NCBI RefSeq assembly: GCF_014077005.1
Contig: NZ_JACGVC010000053.1
Location: 248,001-312,000, forward strand
Direction: 5' to 3'
DNA from: Colwellia sp. MB3u-45
GTDB lineage: Bacteria; Pseudomonadota; Gammaproteobacteria; Enterobacterales; Alteromonadaceae
Length of the DNA stretch: 64,000 nt
Position 1 is the stretch's first letter, and every line of letters begins with the position of its first letter. The notes under the pieces are model-generated. The model did not search any database and was not told where the DNA came from. It saw nothing but the letters and a program-made list of their open reading frames with translations. Shown in pieces: positions 45,865-58,097 of this stretch. Both the position numbers and the translations under genes were made by a program.

Positions 45865-46293
45865 ATGGCTAAAAAAGTCACAGCTTTAATTAAGCTACAA
45901 GTTGCTGCTGGTGCAGCAAATCCGTCACCGCCAGTTGGTCCTGCACTAGGTCAACACGGTGTAAATATCATGGAATTTTGTAAAGCGTTTAACGCAAAAA
46001 CTGATTCTTTGGAAAAAGGCGCTCCAGTACCAGTAGTTATTACTGTTTATGCTGACCGTTCTTTCACATTTGAAACAAAAACTCCACCCGCTGCTTATTT
46101 ACTTCTAAAAGCTGCTGGTGTTAAGAGTGGTTCAGGTCGTCCTAACACTGATAAAGTTGGTACTGTTACTACAGCACAACTTGAAGAGATTGTTAAGATG
46201 AAAGAAGCCGATCTTACTGCTGGTTCTTTGGAAGCTGCAGTGCGTACCATTGCGGGTTCTGCTCGTTCAATGGGTTTAGTGGTAGAGGATTAA
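45865..46293 (+). CDS. rplK: 50S ribosomal protein L11
   Basis: A 142-residue protein of the GTPase-associated centre of the large subunit. The proline-rich N-domain ([25 protein letters not shown], given here only as a landmark near residues 20-44) and the C-terminal rRNA-binding domain ([27 protein letters not shown]) are intact. First gene of the L11 operon; rplA follows after 2 bp. In E. coli L1 represses this mRNA by binding the leader. Confidence 0.98.
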   Translation: MAKKVTALIKLQVAAGAANPSPPVGPALGQHGVNIMEFCKAFNAKTDSLEKGAPVPVVITVYADRSFTFETKTPPAAYLLLKAAGVKSGSGRPNTDKVGTVTTAQLEEIVKMKEADLTAGSLEAAVRTIAGSARSMGLVVED

Positions 46294-46295
46294 TT

Positions 46296-46991
46296 ATGAC
46301 TAAATTATCAAAACGCACTCGTCTTATCCGTGAAAAAGTAGACGTACTAAAAGAATATGACATCGCTGAAGCACTTTCTTTATTAAAAGAATTGGCTACT
46401 GCTAAATTTCGTGAAAGCGTAGATGTTGCTGTTAACCTTGGCATTGATGCTCGTAAATCAGATCAAAACGTACGTGGCGCGACTGTATTACCAAATGGTA
46501 CAGGCCGTGACGTTCGTGTTGCTGTATTTACGCAAGGCGCTAACGCTGATAAAGCGAGAGAAGCCGGTGCTGACATCGTAGGTATGGAAGATTTAGCAGA
46601 ACAAGTTAAAGCCGGTGTAATGGACTTTGACGTGGTAATTGCTTCTCCAGATGCTATGCGTGTTGTTGGTCAACTAGGTCAGATTTTAGGTCCACGTGGT
46701 CTAATGCCTAACCCGAAAGTTGGCACAGTTACACCTGACGTTGTTACTGCAATAAAGAACGCAAAAGCGGGTCAAGTCCGCTACCGCAATGACAAAAACG
46801 GTATCATCCATACTACCATTGGTAAGGCTGATTTCGACGATGCTAAATTGCAGGAAAACCTTGAGTCATTATTGGAAGCGCTTAAAAAAGCAAAACCAGC
46901 TAATGCTAAAGGCCAGTACATTAAGAAAATTTCTGTTTCAACTACTATGGGTGCCGGCGTTGCCGTTAACCAAGCTAGCTTGACGCTGTAG
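46296..46991 (+). CDS. rplA: 50S ribosomal protein L1
   Basis: A 231-residue protein that forms the L1 stalk and is the translational repressor of rplKA in E. coli. Landmarks are [20 protein letters not shown], the [24 protein letters not shown] signature region (about 126-149) and [17 protein letters not shown]. It is translationally linked to rplK by the 2-bp gap. Confidence 0.98.
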   Translation: MTKLSKRTRLIREKVDVLKEYDIAEALSLLKELATAKFRESVDVAVNLGIDARKSDQNVRGATVLPNGTGRDVRVAVFTQGANADKAREAGADIVGMEDLAEQVKAGVMDFDVVIASPDAMRVVGQLGQILGPRGLMPNPKVGTVTPDVVTAIKNAKAGQVRYRNDKNGIIHTTIGKADFDDAKLQENLESLLEALKKAKPANAKGQYIKKISVSTTMGAGVAVNQASLTL

Positions 46992-47019
46992 TTTTCAATA
47001 AAGTGTCGGTAATCGATGC

Positions 47020-47048
47020 TTTACAGGGGTTAAATTGTAGACTATAAT
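47020..47048 (+). promoter_or_regulatory. Promoter of rplJL-rpoBC
   Basis: TTTACA (47020-47025), a 17-bp spacer and a perfect TATAAT (47043-47048), then ttcgcccc. It lies in the 311-bp rplA-rplJ gap, at the place of the E. coli L10 promoter. Confidence 0.7.
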
Positions 47049-47119
47049 TTCGCCCCTTAAATTTTGGTAGGTGTTGTCTACTTAATTCGCGTAAATTAGT
47101 GTTAATTAATTTTAGACAA

Positions 47120-47290
47120 CCCCGTCAAAGACCGTAGGAGCCGAGACGATTCTTCGTTGAAAGCTTAATTTTTCCTACGTAGATGGTGATTACCCAGTAT
47201 TTCCTAATTCTGGTCCTCGCCGTAACGGCCTAAGCGGATCTTAGTTTGCTTAGGGATAGTAAATACCGGTTTTTTATTACCGGTGAACCA
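47120..47290 (+). ncRNA. Ribosomal protein L10 leader
   Basis: The segment beginning around aaagaccgtaggagccgaga and running through the acgattcttcgttgaaagc and cctaattctggtcctcgccg parts closely resembles the structured L10 leader of enterobacteria. There L10-(L12)4 binds and represses rplJL translation. Identification is from remembered sequence features; the exact boundaries are approximate. Confidence 0.8.
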
Positions 47291-47302
47291 GGAGTAAAGC
47301 CA

Positions 47303-47797
47303 ATGGCTATCAATCTTGATAACAAAAAAGCAATAGTTGCTGAAGTTCAAGAAGCTGCTAATGGCGCTCAATCAGCTGTAATCGCGGATTCTCGCGGTGT
47401 TGCAGTTGAAGCAATAACGACTTTACGTAAAGAAGCTCGTGCAAATGGTGTATGGATGAAAGTTATCCGTAACACGTTAGCACGTCGTGCTTTACAAGGT
47501 ACTGACTTTGAATGTGTTGCTGACACATTGGTTGGTCCATCGTTAATTGCATTCTCAAACGAGCATCCAGGTGCAGCAGCGCGTTTATTTACAGACTTTG
47601 CGAAGAAAAATCCATCGTTTGAATTAAAAGCCGCCGCATTTGAAGGCAATTCAGTAGACGTAAATATGTTAGCTAAGCTACCAACTTACGACGAAGCAAT
47701 TGCCCGTTTAATGAGCGCAATGAAAGAAGCATCTGCAGGCAAATTGGTCCGCACGATTGCTGCAGTACGCGATCAGAAAGAACAAGAAGCTGCTTAA
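47303..47797 (+). CDS. rplJ: 50S ribosomal protein L10
   Basis: A longer frame starts at 47246, but the ATG at 47303 has AGGAG about 8 bp upstream and gives the family N-terminus [19 protein letters not shown] (164 residues). The N-domain binds 23S rRNA at the stalk base, and the C-terminal helix (residues about 130-160) recruits L7/L12 dimers. It is autoregulated through the leader directly upstream. rplL follows after 100 bp. Confidence 0.98.
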   Translation: MAINLDNKKAIVAEVQEAANGAQSAVIADSRGVAVEAITTLRKEARANGVWMKVIRNTLARRALQGTDFECVADTLVGPSLIAFSNEHPGAAARLFTDFAKKNPSFELKAAAFEGNSVDVNMLAKLPTYDEAIARLMSAMKEASAGKLVRTIAAVRDQKEQEAA

Positions 47798-47897
47798 TAA
47801 TTGTTTATCTCTTAAATTTAAGAGCACAATTTGCACTTTTTGTATTTATAGTTATTTATAACAGCCAACAGGTTGTTAATTGAACAGGAAATTTAAA

Positions 47898-48260
47898 ATG
47901 TCTATTTCTAAAGACGATATCCTAAACGCAGTTGCTGAAATGTCAGTAATGGACGTTGTTGCACTTATTGAAGCAATGGAAGAAAAATTTGGCGTATCTG
48001 CATCAGCTGCTGTTGCCGCTGCTGGACCTGCTGAAGCTGTTGAAGAACAAACTGAATTTGATGTAGTGATGACTAGCTTCGGCGAGAAGAAAGTTGCTGT
48101 AATCAAAGCAGTTCGTGGCGCTACAGGTCTTGGCTTAAAAGAAGCTAAAGATTTAGTTGAGTCAGCTCCAAAAGCAATTAAAGAAGGCGTTGATAAAGCT
48201 GAAGCTGAAGCGCTTAAGAAAACTCTTGAAGAAGCAGGTGCTTCTGTTGAGATCAAATAG
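47898..48260 (+). CDS. rplL: 50S ribosomal protein L7/L12
   Basis: A 120-residue acidic stalk protein. The ATG at 47898, preceded by AGGAA, is preferred to an upstream TTG. The N-terminal dimerisation helices ([29 protein letters not shown], about 3-31) are followed by an Ala-rich hinge (about 35-52) and the C-terminal factor-binding domain ([22 protein letters not shown]...[12 protein letters not shown]). It is present in multiple copies on the ribosome. Confidence 0.98.
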   Translation: MSISKDDILNAVAEMSVMDVVALIEAMEEKFGVSASAAVAAAGPAEAVEEQTEFDVVMTSFGEKKVAVIKAVRGATGLGLKEAKDLVESAPKAIKEGVDKAEAEALKKTLEEAGASVEIK

Positions 48261-48297
48261 TCTGTTTTTAAACAGATTATTTGCCTGAAAAGGCAAT

Positions 48298-48328
48298 GGC
48301 TGGTGATTTAAACGTCACCGGCCTTTTT
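48298..48328 (+). terminator. Attenuator between rplL and rpoB
   Basis: A 9-bp stem (ggctggtga / tcaccggcc, one G-U pair) with an 8-base loop and a T5 run. In E. coli a partial terminator at this place lowers rpoBC transcription relative to rplJL; the same role is likely here. Confidence 0.82.
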
Positions 48329-48458
48329 GCGCTAAAGAAAGTGGTTTTTTTTTAAACCAAAACAGTGCATTATTTGATGCTTGATAAAAAAAGTATCACT
48401 GCTATATCCTGTCTTTTTTAAGACAGATTCGGCCATAACCAGCAAGCTGAGGAACCCC

Positions 48459-51400
48459 ATGGTTTACTCTTACTCTGAAAAGAAACGTATTCGTAAGGAC
48501 TTTGGTAAAAGTGTTCAAGTAATGGATTATCCATTCTTGTTATCAATCCAACTCGAATCTTTCCGTAAGTTTATTGATATTGATCCAACAGGTGAAACAG
48601 GCCTAGAGGCTGCATTTCATTCTATTTTTCCAATTAAAGCTTATTCTGGTAGCTCAGAATTACAATTTGTAAGCTATCGTTTGGGCGAACCGTTATTTGA
48701 CGTCAAAGAATGTCAAATCCGCGGTATCACCTACTCTGCGCCATTACGCGTTAAATTGCGTTTAGTCGTTTATGATAAAGAAGCGGCGGCAGGCACAGTA
48801 AAAGATATCAAAGAACAAGAAGTATACATGGGTGAAATACCATTAATGACTGACAACGGTACGTTTGTCATCAATGGTACAGAGCGTGTTATTGTTTCAC
48901 AATTACACCGTTCTCCAGGTGTGTTTTTCGATCACGATAAAGGAAAAACGCATTCATCAGGTAAAGTGTTATATAACGCTCGTGTTATACCTTACCGTGG
49001 TTCATGGTTAGATTTCGAATTTGATCCAAAAGATAACTTATTTGTTCGTATTGACCGTCGTCGTAAATTACCTGCGTCGATAATTTTGCGTGCTTTAGAG
49101 TACTCAACGGAAGAAATTTTAGATATCTTCTACGATACAACAGAATTTTCTATTAAAGGCGATAAGCTAGTAATGGATTTAATTCCAGAACGCTTACGTG
49201 GTGAAACGGCTACTTTCGACATAAAATTACCTAAAGGTGATGTTTTAGTTGAGCAAGGCCGACGTATCACTGCTCGTCATATTAAATCGCTAGAAAAAGC
49301 TAAGCTTGAAAAATTAGAAGTACCTGCTGAATATATCGTTGGTAAAGTACTGTCTAAAGCTTACATTGACAAATCTACGGGTGAAGTCATTGCTGAAGCG
49401 AATGCTGAAATCACGCTAGAAATGTTAGCTGAGTTAAGCCAAGCTGGCCATAAAGTACTTTCTACTTTATATATGAACGAATTTGATGTTGGTTCATATA
49501 TGTCAGACACACTACGTGTTGACAATTCAACTAACCGCTTAGAAGCGTTAGTGGAAATTTATCGTATGATGCGTCCAGGCGAGCCGCCAACAAAAGACGC
49601 AGCCGATACGCTATTTAACAACCTATTTTTTGCATTAGAGCGTTATGACCTGTCAACAGTAGGTCGTATGAAGTTCAACCGTCGTGTTGGCAATGCTGAT
49701 GATATTGGTACTGGTGTTTTATCTAAAGAAGACATCATTTCAGTGATGAAAACCTTAATCGGCATACGTGACGGTAAAGGTGAAGTTGATGATATTGATC
49801 ACTTAGGTAACCGTCGTATTCGCTCTGTAGGCGAAATGGCAGAAAACCAATTCCGTGTTGGTTTAGTTCGTGTTGAACGTGCTGTTCGTGAACGTTTAAG
49901 TCTTGGTGACTTAGATGCGATCATGCCACAAGATTTAATTAACGCTAAGCCGATTTCTGCTGCCGTTAAAGAATTCTTTGGTTCATCACAATTGTCACAA
50001 TTTATGGATCAAAACAACCCGTTATCAGAAGTGACGCATAAGCGTCGTATTTCTGCTTTAGGGCCAGGTGGTTTGACACGTGAACGTGCTGGTTTTGAAG
50101 TACGTGATGTACATCCAACTCACTATGGTCGTGTTTGTCCAATTGAAACACCGGAAGGTCCAAACATTGGTTTGATCAACTCGTTATCGTGTTATGCACG
50201 TACTAACGATTTCGGCTTCTTGGAAACACCTTACCGTAAAATTGTTGATGGTTTAATCACTGACGACATAGATTACCTTTCTGCTATTGAAGAAGGTAAC
50301 TTCGTTATTGCACAAACCACTGCTGAAGTTGATGCAGAAGGTAAATTAGTCGCAGGCTTAGTGGCTTGTCGTCATAAAAACGAATTTACTTTGATGTCTG
50401 CTGAACAAGTTCAGTATATGGATGTTTCTCCACAGCAGATCGTTTCTGTTGCAGCGTCACTTATCCCATTCCTAGAGCACGATGATGCGAACAGAGCCTT
50501 GATGGGCTCGAACATGCAACGTCAAGCAGTACCGACACTAAGAGTGGATAAACCACTTGTGGGTACCGGCATGGAGAAAATTGTTGCTGTTGACTCTGGT
50601 GTAACTGTTGTTGCTAAACGTGGTGGTGTTGTTGCTTACGTTGATGCTTCACGTATTGTCGTTAAAGTTAATGAAAATGAAATGCACGCTGGTGAAGCGG
50701 GTATTGATATTTATAACCTAACTAAATACACCCGTTCAAACCAAAACACTTGTATCAACCAACGTCCAATTTGTCGTATGGCTGAGCCTGTAGTTCGTGG
50801 TGATGTGCTAGCCGATGGTCCTTCAACGGACATGGGCGAATTAGCCCTTGGTCAGAACATGCGTATCGCATTTATGCCTTGGAACGGTTACAACTTCGAA
50901 GATTCAATGTTGTTATCTGAGCGTGTAGCTACTGAAGATCGTTTTACGACGATTCATATTCAAGAGCTAACTTGTATCGCTCGTGACACTAAGCTAGGCA
51001 GCGAAGAAATAACGGCTGATATTCCAAATGTTGGCGAGTCTGCATTATCTAAACTAGATGAAGCGGGTGTTGTTTATATTGGCGCTGAAGTTAATGGTGG
51101 CGACATCTTAGTGGGTAAAGTTACTCCTAAAGGTGAAACACAGTTAACGCCAGAAGAAAAACTATTACGTGCCATCTTTGGTGAAAAAGCGGCTGACGTT
51201 AAAGACAGCTCTTTACGTGTACCTAACTCAGTGTCTGGTACCATCATCGATGTACAAATCTTCACCCGTGACGGTGTAGAAAAAGATGCTCGTGCTGTTG
51301 AAATCGAAGAAATGCAACTTAAACAAGTTAAGAAAGACTTGGGTGATGAGTTTAGTATTTTAGAAGATGGTATTTATGCACGTGCGAAAAAATTATTGCT

Positions 51401-52487
51401 AGGCTCAGGTTTAAATGAATCTGATCTTAACAGCATGTCTCGTGATAAGTGGTTAGTTCAAAACTTAGCTGATGAAGGTCAACAGTCAGAGCTTGAGCAA
51501 ATTGCTGAACAATACGACAACATTAAAGCAGACTTTGATAAAAAGTATGAAGTTAAGCGTCGTAAAATCACTCAAGGTGCTGATTTAGCGCCAGGCGTGT
51601 TAAAAATTATTAAAGTGTATTTAGCGGTTAAGCGTCGTATCCAGCCAGGTGATAAAATGGCCGGTCGTCATGGTAACAAAGGTGTTATTTCAAACGTAGT
51701 ACCAGTTGAAGACATGCCTTATGACCAATACGGTGTTCCTGTTGATGTAGTACTTAACCCGTTGGGTGTACCATCACGAATGAACATTGGTCAGATCCTA
51801 GAAACACATTTAGGTATGGCTGCACGTGGTATCGGTGAAAAAATTAACCGTATGTTGGAAGCTCAATTAGAAATTCACAAATTACGTGAATTCTTAAAAG
51901 AAGTTTACAACCTAGGTGAATCTCGCCAAGAAGTTGATATTGATTCATTCTCAGATGATGAAATCATGCGCTTAGCGGGTAACTTACGAGCAGGTCTTCC
52001 TATTGCGACACCAGTATTTGATGGTGCCAGCGAGAAAGAAATTAAAGACTTATTTAAACTTGCTGATATGCCTGAAAGTGGTCAGTTTACGCTGACAGAT
52101 GGCCGTACTGGTCGTAACTTTGAGCGTCCTGTGACGGTTGGTTACATGTATATGTTAAAACTAAACCATTTAGTAGATGACAAAATGCATGCACGTTCTA
52201 CGGGTTCATACTCGCTAGTAACGCAACAGCCTCTAGGTGGTAAAGCACAGTTTGGTGGTCAGCGTTTCGGTGAGATGGAAGTATGGGCACTTGAAGCATA
52301 CGGTGCTGCTTACACCTTGCAAGAAATGTTAACGGTTAAATCTGATGATGTTAACGGTCGTACTAAGATGTATAAAAACTTAGTTGACGGTGATCATCGC
52401 ATGGAGCCGGGTATCCCTGAATCATTCAACGTATTGTTGAAAGAAATTCGTTCGTTGGGTATCAACATCGAATTAGATCAGGACTAA
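48459..52487 (+). CDS. rpoB: RNA polymerase subunit beta
   Basis: The open frame begins at 48381, but the ATG at 48459 (with TGAGGA upstream) gives [16 protein letters not shown] and exactly 1342 residues, the E. coli length. It carries the rifampicin region [20 protein letters not shown] with wild-type residues, the [11 protein letters not shown] segment and [15 protein letters not shown] near the active centre. It ends [11 protein letters not shown]. rpoC follows after 105 bp containing a hairpin. Confidence 0.99.
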   Translation: MVYSYSEKKRIRKDFGKSVQVMDYPFLLSIQLESFRKFIDIDPTGETGLEAAFHSIFPIKAYSGSSELQFVSYRLGEPLFDVKECQIRGITYSAPLRVKLRLVVYDKEAAAGTVKDIKEQEVYMGEIPLMTDNGTFVINGTERVIVSQLHRSPGVFFDHDKGKTHSSGKVLYNARVIPYRGSWLDFEFDPKDNLFVRIDRRRKLPASIILRALEYSTEEILDIFYDTTEFSIKGDKLVMDLIPERLRGETATFDIKLPKGDVLVEQGRRITARHIKSLEKAKLEKLEVPAEYIVGKVLSKAYIDKSTGEVIAEANAEITLEMLAELSQAGHKVLSTLYMNEFDVGSYMSDTLRVDNSTNRLEALVEIYRMMRPGEPPTKDAADTLFNNLFFALERYDLSTVGRMKFNRRVGNADDIGTGVLSKEDIISVMKTLIGIRDGKGEVDDIDHLGNRRIRSVGEMAENQFRVGLVRVERAVRERLSLGDLDAIMPQDLINAKPISAAVKEFFGSSQLSQFMDQNNPLSEVTHKRRISALGPGGLTRERAGFEVRDVHPTHYGRVCPIETPEGPNIGLINSLSCYARTNDFGFLETPYRKIVDGLITDDIDYLSAIEEGNFVIAQTTAEVDAEGKLVAGLVACRHKNEFTLMSAEQVQYMDVSPQQIVSVAASLIPFLEHDDANRALMGSNMQRQAVPTLRVDKPLVGTGMEKIVAVDSGVTVVAKRGGVVAYVDASRIVVKVNENEMHAGEAGIDIYNLTKYTRSNQNTCINQRPICRMAEPVVRGDVLADGPSTDMGELALGQNMRIAFMPWNGYNFEDSMLLSERVATEDRFTTIHIQELTCIARDTKLGSEEITADIPNVGESALSKLDEAGVVYIGAEVNGGDILVGKVTPKGETQLTPEEKLLRAIFGEKAADVKDSSLRVPNSVSGTIIDVQIFTRDGVEKDARAVEIEEMQLKQVKKDLGDEFSILEDGIYARAKKLLLGSGLNESDLNSMSRDKWLVQNLADEGQQSELEQIAEQYDNIKADFDKKYEVKRRKITQGADLAPGVLKIIKVYLAVKRRIQPGDKMAGRHGNKGVISNVVPVEDMPYDQYGVPVDVVLNPLGVPSRMNIGQILETHLGMAARGIGEKINRMLEAQLEIHKLREFLKEVYNLGESRQEVDIDSFSDDEIMRLAGNLRAGLPIATPVFDGASEKEIKDLFKLADMPESGQFTLTDGRTGRNFERPVTVGYMYMLKLNHLVDDKMHARSTGSYSLVTQQPLGGKAQFGGQRFGEMEVWALEAYGAAYTLQEMLTVKSDDVNGRTKMYKNLVDGDHRMEPGIPESFNVLLKEIRSLGINIELDQD

Positions 52488-52538
52488 GCTACCTCAAGCT
52501 ACATTGCTGACTTTTAGCATCAGCTGAAGTCAGTACAG

Positions 52539-52564
52539 GGAGAGAACAGATAACTGTTCTCTCC
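52539..52564 (+). other. Intercistronic hairpin rpoB-rpoC
   Basis: A perfect 10-bp stem (ggagagaaca / tgttctctcc) with a 6-base loop, no T-run, 28 bp before the rpoC start. It may be an mRNA processing or stability element. Confidence 0.7.
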
Positions 52565-52592
52565 GGTATTTAACTCCGACAGGAGAGAGTGT

Positions 52593-55500
52593 GTGAAAGA
52601 TTTACTTAAGTTTCTTAAGCAACAAAATCAAACAGAAGAGTTCGATGGTATTCGCATCGGACTAGCTTCACCTGACATGATTCGTTCATGGTCATTTGGT
52701 GAAGTAAAGAAACCTGAGACGATTAACTATCGTACTTTTAAGCCGGAACGTGATGGTTTGTTCTGTGCGCGTATTTTTGGCCCAGTTAAAGACTACGAAT
52801 GTCTTTGTGGCAAATACAAACGCCTTAAGCACCGTGGTGTAATTTGTGAAAAATGTGGCGTTGAAGTTACATTAACTAAAGTTCGTCGTGACCGCATGGG
52901 TCATATCGAGCTAGCAAGTCCAGTTGCCCATATTTGGTTCTTAAAGTCATTACCATCTCGTATCGGTCTATTATTAGACATGACGTTACGTGATATTGAG
53001 CGTGTGCTTTATTTTGAATCTTACGTTGTTACCGAACCTGGTATGACAACATTAGAGAAAAGCCAAATTCTAACCGAAGAAGAATATCTTGATGCGTTAG
53101 AAGAGCACGGTGACGAATTTGACGCCCTAATGGGTGCTGAAGCGGTACTTGCGTTATTACAACAGATTGATCTTGACGGTGAAGTAGCGCAAATGCGTGA
53201 AGAGTTACCTGAAATTGGTTCTGAAACAAAGCGTAAGAAAATCACTAAACGTTTGAAATTAATGGAAGCATTCGCGGCATCAGGTAATAAGCCTGAGTGG
53301 ATGATCATGAACGTTTTACCAATTTTGCCACCAGATTTACGTCCGTTGGTACCATTGGATGGCGGTCGTTTCGCGACGTCTGATCTAAACGATTTATACC
53401 GTCGTGTTATTAACCGTAACAACCGTTTAAAACGTCTTCTAGATCTAGTAGCACCAGATATTATCGTACGTAACGAAAAGCGTATGTTGCAAGAATCTGT
53501 TGATGCATTATTAGATAACGGTCGTCGTGGTCGCGCTATTACTGGTTCTAACAAACGTCCTCTTAAATCTCTTGCCGATATGATCAAAGGTAAGCAAGGT
53601 CGTTTCCGTCAGAATTTATTGGGTAAACGTGTTGATTATTCTGGTCGTTCAGTAATCACTGTTGGTCCAACGCTACGCTTACATCAGTGTGGTTTACCTA
53701 AGAAAATGGCACTTGAGTTATTCAAACCATTTATTTACGGTAAATTAGAAGCACGTGGTTTAGCAACAACAATTAAAGCAGCTAAGAAATTAGTTGAACG
53801 TGAAGGCGCTGAAGTTTGGGATGTACTTGACGAAGTAATTCGTGAACATCCGGTTATGCTTAACCGTGCACCAACACTTCATAGATTGGGTATCCAAGCG
53901 TTTGAACCTGTATTAATTGAAGGTAAAGCGATTCATTTGCATCCATTAGTTTGTGCGGCCTATAACGCCGATTTCGATGGTGACCAAATGGCGGTACACG
54001 TACCGTTGACAATCGAAGCACAAATGGAAGCACGTACGTTGATGATGTCAACGAACAACGTACTTTCTCCAGCGAACGGTGATCCAATCATCGTACCATC
54101 ACAAGATGTTGTATTAGGTCTATATTACCTAACGCGCGATCGTGTGAATGGTTTAGGTGAAGGTATGGTTTTTACCGACATCAAAGAAGTTGAAAAAGCT
54201 TACCGTACAGGTTTTACTGAACTTCATGCCCGCGTGAAAGTTCGTATTACTGAACATGTTCGTAACAGTGATGGTGTTTTTGAACCGGTAACTAAGCTGC
54301 GCGATACCACTGTTGGTCGTGCAATCTTATGGCAAGTATGTCCAGATGGCATGCCTTATGATCTTATTGATCAGCCACTAGGTAAAAAGCCAATTTCAAA
54401 ACTGATTAACCATGCGTATCGTAACTTAGGTCTTAAAGATACCGTTATCTTTGCTGACCAAATTATGTACACAGGTTTCCACTACGCGATGATCGCGGGT
54501 GCTTCAGTTGGTATCGACGACATGGTTATTCCAGAAGCGAAATACACCATCATCGAAGATTCAGAAGAAGAAGTTAAAGAAATTCAAACTCAGTTCGAGC
54601 AAGGTCTTGTAACTCAGGGTGAAAAATACAACAAAGTTATTGATATCTGGTCATCTGCCAACGAGAAAATCTCGAAAGCTATGATGGACAACTTATCAAA
54701 AGAAACTGTTATTAACCGTCATGGTGAGCCAGAAGAGCAAGACTCTTTCAACTCAATCTACATGATGGCCGATTCAGGTGCTCGTGGTAGTGCTGCGCAG
54801 ATTCGTCAGCTTGCAGGTATGCGTGGTTTGATGGCTAAGCCAGATGGTTCAATCATCGAAACACCAATTACCGCTAACTTCCGTGAAGGTTTGAACGTAT
54901 TACAATACTTCATCTCGACTCATGGTGCGCGTAAAGGTTTGGCCGATACGGCATTGAAAACAGCTAACTCGGGTTACTTAACTCGTCGTTTAGTTGATGT
55001 TGCACAAGATTTGGTCGTAACCGAACATGACTGTGGAACATTAGACGGTTTACAAATGACGCCATTGATTGAAGGTGGTGATGTTGTTGAGCCGTTACGC
55101 GAACGTGTGCTCGGTCGTGTTGTAGCTGAAGATGTTGTCAAGCCAGGTACTGACGAAGTTCTATTACCTCGTAATACGCTAATTGACGAAGCTTTATGTG
55201 ATTTCATTGAAGAAAACTCAATTGATCAAATGAAAGTACGTTCAATCATTACCTGTAAAACCGATTTTGGTATTTGTGCTCATTGTTACGGCCGTGATTT
55301 GGCTCGTGGACATATGATCAACCAAGGTGAAGCGATTGGCGTTGTGGCAGCACAATCTATCGGTGAACCAGGTACACAGTTAACTATGCGTACGTTCCAT
55401 ATTGGTGGTGCGGCATCTCGTGCATCAGCAGAGAACAACGTACAGGTTAAGAATACAGGTACACTGAAATTACAAAATGCTAAATTTGTAACTAACTCTG

Positions 55501-56798
55501 AAGATCACTTAGTGATTACCTCTCGTTCATCTGAGCTAACCGTAATTGATGAGCTTGGTCGTGAGAAAGAGCGTTATAAAGTACCTTACGGTACCATTCT
55601 TAATAAGAAAGATGGCGAAGTACTAAACTCAGGCGATATCATTGCCAACTGGGACCCGCATACGCATCCTATTATCACAGAAGTAGCCGGTAAGGTGCAG
55701 TTCGTTGAGCTTATTGATGGCGTAACTATGGTTCGCCAAACTGATGATCTTACGGGTTTATCAAGTATCGTAGTCACAGATGTTGGTCAACGTAATACTG
55801 CGGGTAAAGAAATGCGCCCAGCAGTTAAATTGGTTGATGCTAAAGGCAACGATGTGATGATCGCGGGTACTGAAATTCCAGCACAATACTTCTTACCAGG
55901 TAATGCAATTGTTAACCTAGAAGATGGTGCAGAAGTTGGTATTGGTGATGCGTTAGCGCGTATTCCTCAAGCGTCGTCAAAAACGCGTGATATTACCGGT
56001 GGTTTGCCACGTGTAGCTGATTTATTTGAAGCGCGTAAGCCAAAACTTCCAGCGATACTAGCTGAGAAGACAGGTATCATCGCCTTCGGTAAAGAAACTA
56101 AAGGTAAAGTGCGTTTATTAATCACACAACCCAGTGGTGAAGTATACGAAGAGATGATCCCTAAAATGCGTCAATTAAACGTGTTTGAAGGTGAATCTGT
56201 ACTTAAAGGTGAAGTTATTGCCGATGGTCCAGAGTCTCCACATGACATCTTACGTTTACGTGGTGTAGCGCCAGTAGCTAACTATATTGTTAACGAAGTA
56301 CAAGAAGTGTACCGTTTGCAAGGTGTTAAGATTAACGATAAGCATATTGAAGTTATCGTGCGTCAAATGATCCGCAAGTGTGAGATCTTAGATGCCGGTG
56401 ATAGCACCTTCCTTAAAGGCGAAATCCTGGAAGTTGCCCGTGTCAATATCTCTAATCGTGAATTAGAAGCTGCAGGTAAACAACCGGCTGAATACGAAAT
56501 GCAAATGATGGGTATTACTAAAGCATCATTAGCCACTGAGTCATTCATCTCGGCAGCCTCTTTCCAAGAAACGACGCGTGTACTGACTGAAGCAGCGGTA
56601 GCTGGTAAGAAAGATAAACTTCGTGGCTTAAAAGAGAATGTTATTGTTGGTCGCTTAATCCCAGCAGGTACAGGTTATTCTTATCATCAAGAACGAGCGC
56701 GTGCTAAAAACGCCGTTCCTGTAGAAGAAGTAACAGTATCAGCTGACGACGCAGCGCAAGCATTAACGGATGCTTTGAATGCAGATTTGTCTTCTTAG
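52593..56798 (+). CDS. rpoC: RNA polymerase subunit beta'
   Basis: A 1401-residue catalytic subunit read from GTG, as in E. coli, with AGGAGAG upstream. The N-terminal zinc motif ([20 protein letters not shown], about residues 70-88), the catalytic [15 protein letters not shown] with three Mg-binding Asp, the second zinc site around [16 protein letters not shown], and the trigger-loop region ([22 protein letters not shown], in sections) are all present. It is the last gene of the rplKAJL-rpoBC cluster. Confidence 0.99.
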   Translation: MKDLLKFLKQQNQTEEFDGIRIGLASPDMIRSWSFGEVKKPETINYRTFKPERDGLFCARIFGPVKDYECLCGKYKRLKHRGVICEKCGVEVTLTKVRRDRMGHIELASPVAHIWFLKSLPSRIGLLLDMTLRDIERVLYFESYVVTEPGMTTLEKSQILTEEEYLDALEEHGDEFDALMGAEAVLALLQQIDLDGEVAQMREELPEIGSETKRKKITKRLKLMEAFAASGNKPEWMIMNVLPILPPDLRPLVPLDGGRFATSDLNDLYRRVINRNNRLKRLLDLVAPDIIVRNEKRMLQESVDALLDNGRRGRAITGSNKRPLKSLADMIKGKQGRFRQNLLGKRVDYSGRSVITVGPTLRLHQCGLPKKMALELFKPFIYGKLEARGLATTIKAAKKLVEREGAEVWDVLDEVIREHPVMLNRAPTLHRLGIQAFEPVLIEGKAIHLHPLVCAAYNADFDGDQMAVHVPLTIEAQMEARTLMMSTNNVLSPANGDPIIVPSQDVVLGLYYLTRDRVNGLGEGMVFTDIKEVEKAYRTGFTELHARVKVRITEHVRNSDGVFEPVTKLRDTTVGRAILWQVCPDGMPYDLIDQPLGKKPISKLINHAYRNLGLKDTVIFADQIMYTGFHYAMIAGASVGIDDMVIPEAKYTIIEDSEEEVKEIQTQFEQGLVTQGEKYNKVIDIWSSANEKISKAMMDNLSKETVINRHGEPEEQDSFNSIYMMADSGARGSAAQIRQLAGMRGLMAKPDGSIIETPITANFREGLNVLQYFISTHGARKGLADTALKTANSGYLTRRLVDVAQDLVVTEHDCGTLDGLQMTPLIEGGDVVEPLRERVLGRVVAEDVVKPGTDEVLLPRNTLIDEALCDFIEENSIDQMKVRSIITCKTDFGICAHCYGRDLARGHMINQGEAIGVVAAQSIGEPGTQLTMRTFHIGGAASRASAENNVQVKNTGTLKLQNAKFVTNSEDHLVITSRSSELTVIDELGREKERYKVPYGTILNKKDGEVLNSGDIIANWDPHTHPIITEVAGKVQFVELIDGVTMVRQTDDLTGLSSIVVTDVGQRNTAGKEMRPAVKLVDAKGNDVMIAGTEIPAQYFLPGNAIVNLEDGAEVGIGDALARIPQASSKTRDITGGLPRVADLFEARKPKLPAILAEKTGIIAFGKETKGKVRLLITQPSGEVYEEMIPKMRQLNVFEGESVLKGEVIADGPESPHDILRLRGVAPVANYIVNEVQEVYRLQGVKINDKHIEVIVRQMIRKCEILDAGDSTFLKGEILEVARVNISNRELEAAGKQPAEYEMQMMGITKASLATESFISAASFQETTRVLTEAAVAGKKDKLRGLKENVIVGRLIPAGTGYSYHQERARAKNAVPVEEVTVSADDAAQALTDALNADLSS

Positions 56799-56832
56799 GC
56801 AATCGTATTGAAAAAGTGGTTAAAGCAGATGA

Positions 56833-56869
56833 TTAACCTGTCTATTGCGAGTAAAGCTTGACAGGTTAA
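56833..56869 (+). other. Inverted repeat after rpoC, overlapping the rpsL promoter
   Basis: Perfect 10-bp arms ttaacctgtc (56833-56842) and gacaggttaa (56860-56869) with a 17-base loop. The right arm contains part of the -35 box of the predicted rpsL promoter. No T-run follows, so termination of rpoBC here is uncertain. Confidence 0.65.
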
Positions 56870-56886
56870 AGCTTGACCTATAGAAT
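56858..56886 (+). promoter_or_regulatory. Promoter of rpsL-rpsG-fusA-tufA
   Basis: A consensus -35 TTGACA (56858-56863), a 17-bp spacer and TAGAAT (56881-56886), followed by GC-rich tccgcgacc. Confidence 0.7.
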
Positions 56887-56887
56887 T

Positions 56888-56935
56888 CCGCGACCCTGTA
56901 TTCCCTACTTTTAGGTATTGAATATGAGGTCGCGG
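56888..56935 (+). promoter_or_regulatory. Leader hairpin of the rpsL operon
   Basis: 8-bp arms ccgcgacc (56888-56895) and ggtcgcgg (56928-56935) followed by atttt form a long-loop hairpin that begins at the predicted transcription start. It may be an attenuator or a 5' stabiliser. Confidence 0.55.
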
Positions 56936-56993
56936 ATTTTCACGTTTATAAGGGTGTAAATTTCCCCATTGATTGGAATTTACACAAATTTAA

Positions 56994-57386
<393 letters not shown>

Positions 57387-57464
57387 GCTATTTTATTTCT
57401 TTAATTAGAGATAGAAAGCGTTAAGTAAGGCCAAATAAAATATTAAATTTTGGGTTATACCTGA

Positions 57465-57956
<492 letters not shown>

Positions 57957-58008
57957 GCACTATGAATTAGCAAGCTTTGCTAATTTTATAGTAACAAGCG
58001 TAATGCCG

Positions 58009-58050
58009 TGGTTATCACCGTGTATCAACATTGATATAAAGTGATAACCA
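58009..58050 (+). other. Intercistronic hairpin rpsG-fusA
   Basis: Perfect 10-bp outer arms tggttatcac / gtgataacca enclose an inner tatcaa/ttgata pair. The element is 47 bp before fusA and has no T-run; a processing or translational control role is possible. Confidence 0.65.
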
Positions 58051-58097
58051 CAACTGTTTTATAATCTGAGATAAAGTCTCAGAAAGAGGAAGTAATT

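Noticed and set aside
47876..48256. 126-codon antisense ORF across rplL
   Set aside because: It mirrors the Ala/Glu-rich coding sequence of L7/L12; such antisense frames are a codon-bias artefact.
53021..53587. 188-codon antisense ORF inside rpoC
   Set aside because: Serine/arginine-rich shadow of a strongly biased gene, with no start signals or recognisable motif.
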